Source of the DNA: an uncultured Bacteroides sp. | GTDB taxonomy: Bacteria; Bacteroidota; Bacteroidia; Bacteroidales; Bacteroidaceae | Reading direction: 5' to 3' | Length of the DNA: 52,204 bases | Assembly: GCA_949296855.1 (NCBI GenBank) | Contig: CASFRN010000123.1 | Location: forward strand, 1 to 52,204 | In this document: piece by piece, positions 1 to 7,772 of the stretch | Layout of the letters: every line of letters begins with the position of its first letter | How positions within the stretch are numbered: the stretch's first letter is position 1 | Program-made: the position numbers and the translations under genes | The notes under the pieces: model-generated | What the model saw: the letters and a program-made list of their open reading frames with translations, nothing else | Told to the model about the DNA's origin: nothing | The model's database searches: none

Positions 1-22
1 AATAGAAATAAGCTTTCATTTT

Positions 23-98
23 GTCATCCTGAACGGAGTGAAGGATCTCGAATACACAAGCTGATGCACACGAGATTCTTCGCTATGCTCAGAATGAC
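23..98. repeat. Imperfect inverted repeat, 28-nt arms
   Basis: Arms at 23-50 and 71-98 are near-complementary (gtcatcctgaacggagtgaa against the complement of ttcgctatgctcagaatgac), with a 20-nt loop. It is an intergenic hairpin-forming repeat with no coding potential that I can see. Its function is unknown. Confidence 0.75.
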
Positions 99-138
99 AT
101 TACTTTTTGATAGGCAATTTTCATTTTGAGACACCCTC
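91..138. repeat. 48-bp direct repeat, copy 1
   Basis: This copy matches 2846-2893 at about 45 of 48 positions (shared core gacattactttttgataggc). The two copies lie on either side of a 2.7-kb segment holding three minus-strand genes. The copies have the same orientation. Confidence 0.8.
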
Positions 139-155
139 TTTTGAAGGGTGTTTTT
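131..155 (+). terminator. Intrinsic terminator (plus strand)
   Basis: Stem acaccct (131-137) pairs with agggtgt (145-151) around a 7-nt loop and is followed by a T run to 154. It would end transcription coming from the left of the window. Confidence 0.6.
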
Positions 156-230
156 GTGCAAAAGGGTGTCGATGCACATGAAAGATGCATATAATCCGAA
201 TGGATTATTGAAGAAAAACTTGTTTTTTTC

Positions 231-962
231 TTAACGGCTGATATATCCTTTTCCCCCGCAACTTGGGCAGCGGTCATGGCTGTGGGAAGCATTAACCTCG
301 CTGCTGCATTCTTCACACCAGTAACTGCTTGTATTGCCATAAGTGGAGGTGCTTGAACCTGCTATCCAACCTTTCCCTTTGCATAAAGAACATTGTTTGG
401 TGGATGTCGTTGTAGTACTGCCACCATTCGAATAAGTACCATTGGAGGTATTATTATAATGTTGGGAAGCAATCTGCGCATTTCTTAAAAAACTTTTATA
501 AGCATCTGTCCCTTTCCGAGGAATACGAGTGGTGGTTAACGCTTTCCCGTTGTCTTTCCGCCGGATGATTACAGAGTGTCCCGGTTTGAACAGGGCTTGT
601 GTCAATATTTGCCCGTTTATCACCGAATAAGACGATGAAGGCACACGGGTTTCGTATCCGTCTTCGTCACGGTCAATAATTTCTATCCTCGAATGGCTGA
701 TGTACACCGTTTGTATGTGTGCAAAGAAAGTATCTCCGCCACCTGGCAAAAGCACACAAACAGCTGTAGCGTTAGCGTCTTGCCTTTTGGCTTCTTCTTT
801 TACCAGATTTTGAAAGTCTTGGAATATTTTTTGCTGCTGTTGATAAGTGTCCATATTCATTTGATTCAACCATTGGTTCAACATCCAGCTATCCATTTGT
901 CCATATAAAGCTGTTATACTAGCAAATATTGTCACGATTGAAAGTAAAATCCGTTGCTTCAT
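231..962 (-). CDS. Secreted protein with DnaJ-like CxxCxGxG zinc-finger motifs
   Basis: A 243-residue protein. Residues 1-21 are a signal peptide (MKQRILLSIVTIFASITALYG) with no lipobox, so it is probably periplasmic or outer-membrane associated. The middle (70-165) is a predicted beta-rich region without a recognised family. The C-terminus carries cysteine pairs C191-x2-C194-KGKG, C216-x2-C219 and C232-x2-C235-GGKG, the spacing of the DnaJ cysteine-rich zinc-binding repeat, after a Ser/Thr/Asn-rich linker (171-189). It is the last gene of a three-gene operon, 11 bp after the lipoprotein gene before it. Zinc binding is inferred from the motif. No catalytic function can be assigned, and the DnaJ-like fingers on an exported protein are unusual. 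Confidence 0.8.
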   Translation of the reverse strand: MKQRILLSIVTIFASITALYGQMDSWMLNQWLNQMNMDTYQQQQKIFQDFQNLVKEEAKRQDANATAVCVLLPGGGDTFFAHIQTVYISHSRIEIIDRDEDGYETRVPSSSYSVINGQILTQALFKPGHSVIIRRKDNGKALTTTRIPRKGTDAYKSFLRNAQIASQHYNNTSNGTYSNGGSTTTTSTKQCSLCKGKGWIAGSSTSTYGNTSSYWCEECSSEVNASHSHDRCPSCGGKGYISR

Positions 963-973
963 AATAAACTGTT

Positions 974-1690
974 TTAATAAAGATAATTTCCTTCGTAATC
1001 AGAGAGGGCACAGCATACGTCTCCGAATTCGGCAAAAATAAAATTGTTCTCACTTGAATATCTACTTATGTATAGACCTACTCCCCAAGCATCCGTTGTG
1101 CCATCCGACATTTTTATCGCACCGTTTGTTATGTCCCATGTATATTCTTTCACCTCTGCCGTTCCTTCCCAGCCGGCATTTGGAGTAGTTGTTCGTGTCA
1201 TCGTCCCATCTGTACGGAATTCAAGTCGGACGATTTTATCATAATAGTATCCCGTCCAAATTTTCTCTGTTAATTCCGGAATTTTCCGGGTTCCTTTTCC
1301 TGTATGCGGGTCATAGATGCGGGAAAGTTGGAATTCCTTAAATTGGCTTCCGTCCACTCCTACCAATGTTCCGTTGCGGTTATAATGGTTGTATAGGGTA
1401 ATGCCCCCTTCGATGTAAACCCTATCGGCGGTTGCCGTCCATGAGGGGTACAACGTAGTGCTTAATGAAACTATATTCATCATCAAATGACTATGCCCAC
1501 AATAGGTAGCACTACGGTCTGAACGGAAATTATAGATATGAATCAGCCCTACGGCATCTTCCCCTCTCCATAAACCGATTAACTTTTCCGCTTCCTGAGG
1601 ATTGTCTTTCACTTCATCATCATTGAACATTTTATCGCAAGAAGTTAAAAAAACACAAAGCGCAAATAGCAAGTAATGAATTTTTTTCAT
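974..1690 (-). CDS. Lipoprotein, lipocalin-like repeats
   Basis: A 238-residue protein with an SPII signal ending in the lipobox LTSC at about residue 18, so it is predicted to be a lipid-anchored envelope protein. Two stretches, around LIGLWRGEDAVGLIHIYNFR and KIWTGYYYDKIVRLEFRTDG, have the G-x-W ... F-x-x-D-G-T pattern seen in lipocalin-like Bacteroidales lipoproteins. This suggests a duplicated beta-sheet domain. It is the second gene of the operon, 3 bp after the upstream gene and 11 bp before the zinc-finger gene. No enzyme motif is visible. The lipocalin-like label is an inference from pattern only. Confidence 0.75.
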   Translation of the reverse strand: MKKIHYLLFALCVFLTSCDKMFNDDEVKDNPQEAEKLIGLWRGEDAVGLIHIYNFRSDRSATYCGHSHLMMNIVSLSTTLYPSWTATADRVYIEGGITLYNHYNRNGTLVGVDGSQFKEFQLSRIYDPHTGKGTRKIPELTEKIWTGYYYDKIVRLEFRTDGTMTRTTTPNAGWEGTAEVKEYTWDITNGAIKMSDGTTDAWGVGLYISRYSSENNFIFAEFGDVCCALSDYEGNYLY

Positions 1691-1693
1691 GGC

Positions 1694-2311
1694 TTACTCT
1701 CCTATATTGTAAAGTTCATCTAACGGAATCGGCAAATTTACACAACTTTCACCTTTATGGTCTACAAGTCCATAAAGGCCTTCACGATAGTACGGGAGGA
1801 TTGTTTCTTCATAAGGCTCGGTAGATATGCGGTGGTATTCTGATACAAGTTTTGAATGTACCTTTAAATAATCCGACCTTACTTCGTCTCCCGGATTTCC
1901 CCAGTCGATTGAATCATAAAACAAATGCCACCCCGAAATGATGTCATGATTCGAGGCATAGTCTTGTATGTCAACATATTCTTCATAATTAAGGCTTATA
2001 CCTCTATCCTCGTTATAGCCGTATGTTCCATATCCTTTCACCTCTCCCTTGTCGGTATTAATCGTAAAACAGAAACGCATATCTTTTGTAAAGGTAATCC
2101 GTCCCGTGGCATTATACACGGTTCCAGGTCGTGGTGCGGTACCGATATTAGGCGGAATCTGATATTCCCAGGTACCGACAATTGAGAAATCATCGTCTGG
2201 ATACTCTGGAGGATTCAATAAATCTTTAATTTTCTCACAAGAGGCAAGTGACATTGCTCCTATAAAGAAAAGAACAACGGTCATCATGTGTTTAAGAATC
2301 GTTTTTTTCAT
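1694..2311 (-). CDS. Lipoprotein, lipocalin-like
   Basis: A 205-residue protein with an SPII signal ending in the lipobox LASC. The segment IVGTWEYQIPPNIG ... GRITFTKDMRFCF resembles the N-terminal strand pattern of lipocalin-like lipoproteins and is shared in style with the next gene, which suggests an old duplication. It is the first gene of the operon. A TACCTTTG box on the same strand lies about 100 bp upstream (2409-2416). I do not recognise a named family with certainty. The ligand or partner is unknown. Confidence 0.75.
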   Translation of the reverse strand: MKKTILKHMMTVVLFFIGAMSLASCEKIKDLLNPPEYPDDDFSIVGTWEYQIPPNIGTAPRPGTVYNATGRITFTKDMRFCFTINTDKGEVKGYGTYGYNEDRGISLNYEEYVDIQDYASNHDIISGWHLFYDSIDWGNPGDEVRSDYLKVHSKLVSEYHRISTEPYEETILPYYREGLYGLVDHKGESCVNLPIPLDELYNIGE

Positions 2312-2408
2312 GACTTTATTTTTTTATTATTGTCTTCCTAAACTTCAATCGATGCATCTAAGCGGAAATTCTGAGACAGATATACCTAGTAAAAATGTAT
2401 CTTTTAAA

Positions 2409-2416
2409 CAAAGGTA
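2409..2416 (-). promoter_or_regulatory. -7 box for the lipoprotein operon
   Basis: It reads TACCTTTG on the minus strand, the Bacteroidetes TAnnTTTG -7 consensus, about 97 bp before the first start codon. No clear -33 TTTG was found at the expected distance. Confidence 0.45.
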
Positions 2417-2450
2417 AACACAACTTTTAATATAAGCGAATATTAACGTA

Positions 2451-2488
2451 TCAAAAGCGTCCCATTTCCGGAAATGGGACGCTTTTGA
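2451..2488. repeat. Perfect 38-bp palindrome
   Basis: Positions 2451-2469 are exactly complementary to 2470-2488 with no loop (tcaaaagcgtcccatttcc and its complement). There is no T run on either side, so a simple intrinsic terminator is not obvious. It lies 34 bp upstream of the -7 box of the lipoprotein operon and could act as an operator or as a cruciform or terminator hairpin. Confidence 0.85.
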
Positions 2489-2749
2489 AGGATTGTTTGC
2501 TTCGAATAACCTTATTTTAACAGGTGAAAGTATAAGATGTACTTGTCCGGAGTCCCGGTTGCACGGCATCAGAAAAAAGGGATGGTTGTTGTAACGGGGG
2601 ATTCTGTTTGCGGGTTTCCGGTATCATAGGTTACTTGTTCAGGTATTATTGGATACTTTGCCATTTATCATTGCTTCATCGGTTATTTATTATTGCTTCG
2701 TTAGCCATTTATCCAATAATGCTTTGCGGCCGGCTTTTCGGTCTGACCC

Positions 2750-2814
2750 TTTTTAATATCTACAATCATGCGGCAAAATAAAAACAAATGCCGCATGATT
2801 GTAGATGTTAAAAA
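2750..2814. terminator. Long hairpin downstream of lepA
   Basis: Arms 2750-2775 and 2789-2814 pair over 26 bp with a single G-T mismatch, around a 13-nt A-rich loop. The outer ends are a T run and an A run, so either strand would yield a U-flanked stem. It is a candidate bidirectional terminator for lepA, 115 bp after its stop. Confidence 0.55.
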
Positions 2815-2845
2815 ATATAAATTACTTGCGCAAGTCATAGAAAAC

Positions 2846-2893
2846 AGAATGACATTACTTTTTGATAGGCAATTCTTATTTTGAGACAGCCTC
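2846..2893. repeat. 48-bp direct repeat, copy 2
   Basis: It is near-identical to 91-138 (three mismatches) and lies just downstream of lepA. See the entry for copy 1. Confidence 0.8.
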
Positions 2894-2928
2894 AAGTTAT
2901 TTGGCAAAATGCGGACATTTAATTTCTG

Positions 2929-4710
2929 TTAATCTAATTTCAGTACCGCCAAGAAAGCTTTCTGCGGCACTTCCACCGTACCGATTTGTTTCATGCGTTT
3001 TTTTCCGCGTTTCTGTTTTTCGAGCAGCTTGCGCTTGCGGCTCACGTCGCCTCCATAACATTTAGCCGTAACGTCCTTGCGGACAGCTTTGATGGTTTCG
3101 CGGGCAATGATTTTCGAGCCGATGGCAGCTTGGATGGCAATTTCGAACTGCTGGCGCGGAATAAGTTCTTTCAGCTTTTCGCACATGCGTCTTCCCAGTT
3201 CATAAGCGTTGTCTACATGAGTGAGGGTAGAAAGTGCGTCCACCGGTTCGCCGTTCAGCAGGATGTCGAGCTTGACTAACTTTGAGGGGCGGAAGCCTGC
3301 GGTGTGGTAATCGAATGAGGCATATCCCTTTGAGATGCTTTTCAGCTTGTCGTAGAAGTCGATGACGATTTCGCCGAGCGGCATCTTGTAGTGCAGTTCT
3401 ACGCGGTTGCCCGAAATATAGTCTTGGCGTACCAATTCGCCGCGTTTCCCTAAGCAGAGTGTCATAATCGGGCCGATATAGTCGGTAGCGGTGATGATAG
3501 ACGCATCGATGTAAGGCTCTTCGATGTGGTCGATGAGCGTCGGGTCGGGCATACCGCCGGGGTTGTGCACTTCTTGTACGCCTCCTTGCTTGTCGTATAC
3601 CATATACGATACGTTGGGTACGGTGGTGATGACGTTCATGTCAAATTCACGGTCCAGGCGTTCCTGTATGATTTCCATGTGCAGCAATCCCAAGAAGCCG
3701 CACCGGAAACCGAATCCCAACGCCAACGACGATTCGGGCTGGAAAGTGAGCGAAGCGTCGTTCAGCTGCAGTTTTTCGAGAGAAGAGCGGAGGTTTTCGT
3801 AGTCTTCCGCTTCGATGGGATATACGCCTGCAAAGACCATCGGCTTCACTTCCTCGAAACCTTCGATGGCTTTTTCGCACGGACGGTTGATGTGGGTGAT
3901 TGTATCGCCCACCTTTACTTCGCGCGAAGTCTTGATGCCAGAAATGATGTAGCCTACGTCGCCTGTGCGTAATTCCTTCCGGGGTACCAAGTCCATCTTC
4001 AATACACCTATTTCATCGGCATCGTATTCTTTTCCCGTATTGAAGAACTTTACGTGGTCGCCTGTGCGGATAATGCCGTTTTCTATCTTGAAATAAGCGA
4101 TGATGCCTCGGAACGAATTGAAGACCGAGTCGAATATCAAGGCTTGGAGCGGGGCGTTTTCGTCTCCCGTAGGGCAGGGGATGCGTTCGATGACAGCATT
4201 CAGTATTTCTTCCACTCCCATGCCTGTCTTGCCTGAAGCACGGATGATTTCTTCACGCTTGCATCCTAACAGGTCGATGATTTCGTCTTCCACCTCGTCG
4301 GGCATGGCACTGTCCATATCGCACTTGTTCATGACAGGAATGATTTCCAAATCGTGTTCCAATGCCATGTAGAGATTGGAGATGGTCTGTGCCTGTACGC
4401 CTTGCGAAGCGTCTACCACCAGCAAGGCCCCTTCGCAAGCGGCGATGGAGCGGGATACTTCGTAAGAGAAATCGACGTGTCCCGGAGTGTCAATCAGGTT
4501 GAGGGTGTATTTTTCCCCTTCGTGCATGTATTCCATCTGGATGGCGTGGCTCTTGATGGTGATGCCTCGTTCGCGTTCCAAGTCCATGTCGTCGAGCATC
4601 TGCCCTTCGGTAATCTTGATGGTTTGAGTGTGCTCCAGCAAGCGGTCGGCAAGCGTGGATTTTCCGTGGTCGATATGGGCGATGATGCAGAAATTTCGGA
4701 TATTCTTCAT
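2929..4710 (-). CDS. lepA: Elongation factor 4 (LepA)
   Basis: A ribosome-bound translational GTPase that back-translocates or remodels stalled elongation complexes in the cytoplasm. The product is 593 residues, the usual LepA length. G1 is AHIDHGKST (11-19), G3 is DTPGH (74-78) and G4 is NKCD (128-131). The LepA-specific C-terminal domain is present ([19 protein letters not shown] and the basic [20 protein letters not shown] tail). I chose the ATG at 4710 (MKNIRNF) because family members begin directly before the G domain. An in-frame start at 4803 would add 31 residues and cross the promoter. A minus-strand promoter with both boxes lies at 4741-4770, so lepA need not depend on the MATE gene upstream. 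Confidence 0.97.
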   Translation of the reverse strand: MKNIRNFCIIAHIDHGKSTLADRLLEHTQTIKITEGQMLDDMDLERERGITIKSHAIQMEYMHEGEKYTLNLIDTPGHVDFSYEVSRSIAACEGALLVVDASQGVQAQTISNLYMALEHDLEIIPVMNKCDMDSAMPDEVEDEIIDLLGCKREEIIRASGKTGMGVEEILNAVIERIPCPTGDENAPLQALIFDSVFNSFRGIIAYFKIENGIIRTGDHVKFFNTGKEYDADEIGVLKMDLVPRKELRTGDVGYIISGIKTSREVKVGDTITHINRPCEKAIEGFEEVKPMVFAGVYPIEAEDYENLRSSLEKLQLNDASLTFQPESSLALGFGFRCGFLGLLHMEIIQERLDREFDMNVITTVPNVSYMVYDKQGGVQEVHNPGGMPDPTLIDHIEEPYIDASIITATDYIGPIMTLCLGKRGELVRQDYISGNRVELHYKMPLGEIVIDFYDKLKSISKGYASFDYHTAGFRPSKLVKLDILLNGEPVDALSTLTHVDNAYELGRRMCEKLKELIPRQQFEIAIQAAIGSKIIARETIKAVRKDVTAKCYGGDVSRKRKLLEKQKRGKKRMKQIGTVEVPQKAFLAVLKLD

Positions 4711-4740
4711 ATAGTTTACTTGATTACAGCGTTTTGTGTG

Positions 4741-4770
4741 CAAAGATAGTGAAAAATGTAGAAGAGGCAA
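4741..4770 (-). promoter_or_regulatory. lepA promoter
   Basis: On the minus strand a TTTG box (4767-4770) is followed after 18 bp by TATCTTTG (4741-4748), 30 bp before the chosen start. Both boxes match the Bacteroidetes sigma-ABfr consensus. Confidence 0.65.
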
Positions 4771-4788
4771 AATCCTTGATGCTTTATG

Positions 4789-4830
4789 GCATACAGATAA
4801 CATAGAAGGACACAGAGGAATCTGTGTGCT
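4789..4830. repeat. CACAGA-family inverted repeat
   Basis: The sequence gcatacagataacatagaag leads into gacacaga and then tctgtgtgct, an imperfect hairpin closely related to 31856-31966. It sits just after the MATE stop codon and may terminate that transcript. Confidence 0.5.
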
Positions 4831-4833
4831 ATC

Positions 4834-6189
4834 TCAAAGTTTCTCTTTCGCCACAATCTGATGCAGCCGCCGGTAAACATACGAGAAGGCGGGAATCAGG
4901 AAGAGGCAGGCGAAAAGCCATGCGGTCGGGTCGCCGAAACATACTCCCATAAAGCCGAACATCGGGACTATGATAAGACTCACCAAAACTCTGGCTACCA
5001 TTTCGGATACACCCGAAAACATGGCCAGCTTGGTGTAACCCGCTCCTTGGATGCTGTAGCGGAGCACGCTCAGCAATCCCAATAAAGGGAAGAAAGACAC
5101 GTTGATATGGACAAAGAGGGCGGTGTCTTTGATGATTTCCGTTTCGCTCGGGTCGATGAACAAAAGGGCTATCTTGTCTGCCCATCCCCAAATGATGACG
5201 TTCACCGCTGCGATGTAGACCATCATCATGACTACTGCCGACTTGATGCCTTGCCAGATGCGGTCGGGTTTGCCCGCTCCGTAGTTTTGCCCGCTGTAAG
5301 TAGCCATTGCCATGCCTAAGCTGTCGAGGGCGCACAAGAACACCATCTTGATGCGCATAGCCGCAGTAAACGCCGCCACACACGCTGTGCCCAATGCGTT
5401 GTTGGCGCTCTGAAGCATAATGCTGCCGATGGCAGTGATGGAGAACTGAAGTCCCATCGGTACGCCGATGGACAAGAGTTGTTTGGCAAGTTCGGGACGG
5501 AAGCGGCGGTCGGAAGCCGTGGTTCGCAGTATTTCGAACTTGCGGTTCATATAGAAGTAGCACAAGAGGGCAGACACACCTTGCGAAACGACCGTAGCGA
5601 TAGAAGCTCCCGCCACGCCCCAGCCTAATACCAAGATGCAGAACAGGTCGAGGAATATGTTCAGCACCGTAGAGAGGAGCAGGAACCAGAACGGCGTCTT
5701 GCTGTCTCCCAAGGCGCGGATGACGCTGGAAAGCAGGTTGTAATAGAATGTACACGGAATGCCGAGGAAGGTGATGAGCAGATAGTAGTAAGCGCCTTCG
5801 AATATGTTTTCGGGGGTCTGCATACTCCGCAGGATGAAGGCGCAAAGCAGGCTCGTGACGATGGTTATCACCACCGACATGACTCCCGCTATTTTCAGGC
5901 TTACGGAGACGTAGCGGCGCATTGTGACATAATCCCGTGCTCCGAACTTCTGCGCTACGGGGATGGCAAAACCTCCGCAACACCCGTTGCAGAATCCTAA
6001 GATAAGGAATACGACCGAGGTGCTCGCACCTACGGCGGCTAAGGCGTTGATGCCTAAAAACTTGCCGACAATGGCGGCATCGACCAACGAATAAGTCTGC
6101 TGTAACAGATTTCCTAACAAAAGGGGCAAAGTGAAATTGAATATCAACGGCAAGGAACGCCCCGAAGTCATCTCTTTTGATTGTGCCAT
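4834..6189 (-). CDS. MATE family multidrug/Na+ antiporter
   Basis: A 451-residue inner-membrane exporter of the MATE family (NorM/DinF-type), expected to expel drugs or metabolites by cation antiport. The sequence is almost entirely hydrophobic helices, about 12, with family-typical stretches: PLLLGNLLQQTYSLVDAAIV near the N-terminus, the inner repeat IGVPMGLQFSITAIGSIML after residue 240, and GYTKLAMFSGVSEMVAR near 390. It starts at the only well-placed ATG (6189, MAQSKEMTSG). A TAATTTTG box lies 24 bp upstream (6213-6220). A hairpin at 6332-6368 separates it from gltD, so it is probably its own transcription unit. The substrate cannot be deduced. Confidence 0.93.
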   Translation of the reverse strand: MAQSKEMTSGRSLPLIFNFTLPLLLGNLLQQTYSLVDAAIVGKFLGINALAAVGASTSVVFLILGFCNGCCGGFAIPVAQKFGARDYVTMRRYVSVSLKIAGVMSVVITIVTSLLCAFILRSMQTPENIFEGAYYYLLITFLGIPCTFYYNLLSSVIRALGDSKTPFWFLLLSTVLNIFLDLFCILVLGWGVAGASIATVVSQGVSALLCYFYMNRKFEILRTTASDRRFRPELAKQLLSIGVPMGLQFSITAIGSIMLQSANNALGTACVAAFTAAMRIKMVFLCALDSLGMAMATYSGQNYGAGKPDRIWQGIKSAVVMMMVYIAAVNVIIWGWADKIALLFIDPSETEIIKDTALFVHINVSFFPLLGLLSVLRYSIQGAGYTKLAMFSGVSEMVARVLVSLIIVPMFGFMGVCFGDPTAWLFACLFLIPAFSYVYRRLHQIVAKEKL

Positions 6190-6212
6190 ACTACTCCAAC
6201 TAAAATCGGGCG

Positions 6213-6220
6213 CAAAATTA
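6213..6220 (-). promoter_or_regulatory. -7 box for the MATE gene
   Basis: TAATTTTG on the minus strand, 24 bp before the start codon, with no clear -33 box. Confidence 0.4.
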
Positions 6221-6331
6221 GCGGAAAGCCGGAGAAGTTGTTATCGGGAGAAGGAAAAGATTCCAGGTCTGGCTGAAAATCTTGCGCTAAATCAAGTGTC
6301 TTGCAGTGTGCATGGGTTTGAGCGAGAAGGA

Positions 6332-6368
6332 AAGGGCACAGAGGCTTTACATTCTTCTCTGTACCCTT
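6332..6368 (-). terminator. Hairpin after gltD
   Basis: Arms 6332-6343 (aagggcacagag) and 6357-6368 (ctctgtaccctt) pair with one mismatch around a 13-nt loop, 28 bp beyond the gltD stop. It belongs to the same CACAGA style as other intergenic hairpins here and is the likely end of the nitrogen-assimilation transcript. Confidence 0.5.
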
Positions 6369-6396
6369 GACTTCTCTGATTGCCTTGTGTAACCGG

Positions 6397-7743
6397 TCAT
6401 TCCTTTGAAAGATATTCGTTGACACGGATTGCCGCATCCCGCCCGCTTGCCATGGCGCGGACTACAAGAGACGCCCCGCTTGCAGCGTCGCCGGCTATGA
6501 ATACGTTTGAAGCGAACGGAGGAAGCTGCGGTTTCAGGAAGCCCATGGCTAAGAGAACCATGTCGGCTTTAATCACTTCGGGTTTGCCGACGGGTTCCAT
6601 GACAGGACGCCCTCCTTCCGGATTGGGCTTCCAGGTAATCTCTTGAACTTCCGCACCCGTCACCTTTCCGTCTTTGCCGATGAAACGTAGCGTGTTGATG
6701 TTCCACCGGCGGGCGCATCCTTCTTCATGGCTGGACGTGGTTTTAAGTGTGTGCGGCCATTCGGGCCAAGGATGCTGCGGGTCATCAGGCCCTTCGGCAG
6801 GTTTGGGCATGATTTCGATTTGTGTCACGCTGCGGCATCCTTGCCGGTGTGCTGTACCGATGCAGTCGCTTCCGGTATCGCCTCCACCTATTACAAGTAC
6901 GTCTTTTCCGCGGGCGTTGACCAGTTCATCACGTTTGAACTCTGCTCCTGCCAATATGCGGTTTTGTTGTGCCAGCATATCAAGGGCGAAATAGATACCT
7001 TTCAAGTCACGTCCCGGGACGCTAAGGTCACGCGCCTGAGGTGTTCCGGTTGCTATCACGTACGCATCGAAACCTTCAGGCAATTGTGTCAAGTCTACTG
7101 GCGTATTGAACTTAAACTTGATGTTTTCGGCACGCAGGACGTTCATGCGGCGGTCGATGACGGCCTTGTTCAGCTTGAAGTTCGGTATTCCATAGCGCAA
7201 CAATCCTCCGGCATCTTCATTCTTGTCGAACAATGTAATTGTGTATCCCATCAGGTTGAGGCGGTTGGCGGCTACCAGTCCGGCAGGGCCGGAACCTATG
7301 ACAGCCACGCTTTTCCCGTTGCGCTCGGGTTGATGGACACGTACATAATTTTCCTCAAAGGCGTGTTCCGTAATGGCTGCTTCATCTTCACGGTTGGTGG
7401 TAGGCTCGTGTTCCATGAGGTTCAGGACACACGCCTTTTCGCATAACGCCGGACATACACGCCCTGTAAATTCCGGAAAATCATTGGTAGAATTAAGCAG
7501 GCGGTATGCCAGTTCCCAGTCGCCTTTATACAAAGCGTCGTTCCATTCGGGCGGCTTGTTGCCTAAAGGGCACGCCCAATGGCAGAAAGGCACGCCGCAG
7601 TCCATGCAGCGTGATGCCTGCTGACGGCGGTCGTTGGAGTTAAGGGTTTGTTCCACTTCGCCGAAATCATGAATCCGGTCGTGTACGGGACGGTATCCCG
7701 CTTCTTTGCGGTGTATAGTCAGAAATGCTTTAGGGTTTCCCAT
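6397..7743 (-). CDS. gltD: Glutamate synthase (NADPH) small subunit
   Basis: The beta subunit passes electrons from NADPH through FAD and Fe-S clusters to the large subunit, which makes two glutamates from glutamine and 2-oxoglutarate. The product is 448 residues. The N-terminal Fe-S domain has C46-x2-C49-x4-C54-x3-C58 and C97-x3-C101-x3-C105. The FAD loop is GSGPAG (150-155), the second nucleotide site is VIGGGDTGSDC, and the C-terminal FAD motif is VFIAGDAASGASLV. It lies 29 bp after gltB, the standard pairing. Length and motifs are complete. Confidence 0.96.
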   Translation of the reverse strand: MGNPKAFLTIHRKEAGYRPVHDRIHDFGEVEQTLNSNDRRQQASRCMDCGVPFCHWACPLGNKPPEWNDALYKGDWELAYRLLNSTNDFPEFTGRVCPALCEKACVLNLMEHEPTTNREDEAAITEHAFEENYVRVHQPERNGKSVAVIGSGPAGLVAANRLNLMGYTITLFDKNEDAGGLLRYGIPNFKLNKAVIDRRMNVLRAENIKFKFNTPVDLTQLPEGFDAYVIATGTPQARDLSVPGRDLKGIYFALDMLAQQNRILAGAEFKRDELVNARGKDVLVIGGGDTGSDCIGTAHRQGCRSVTQIEIMPKPAEGPDDPQHPWPEWPHTLKTTSSHEEGCARRWNINTLRFIGKDGKVTGAEVQEITWKPNPEGGRPVMEPVGKPEVIKADMVLLAMGFLKPQLPPFASNVFIAGDAASGASLVVRAMASGRDAAIRVNEYLSKE

Positions 7744-7772
7744 GATGAATAATTTTTTAATGTGCTGATTTT

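Larger units (their letters stand above)
2312..2928. other. Gene-free 617-bp region rich in inverted repeats
   Basis: This stretch separates the three-lipoprotein operon from lepA. It holds the operon promoter box (2409-2416), a perfect 38-bp palindrome (2451-2488), a 26-bp-stem hairpin (2750-2814) and the second copy of a 48-bp direct repeat (2846-2893). Between 2660 and 2715 there are reiterated catttatcattgcttc-like phrases. Short reading frames here have no start context or composition to support them. Confidence 0.6.

Noticed and set aside
2345-2569. 74-codon minus-strand frame between the lipoprotein operon and lepA
   Set aside because: It crosses both the -7 box and the 38-bp palindrome, has no family features and no ribosome site.
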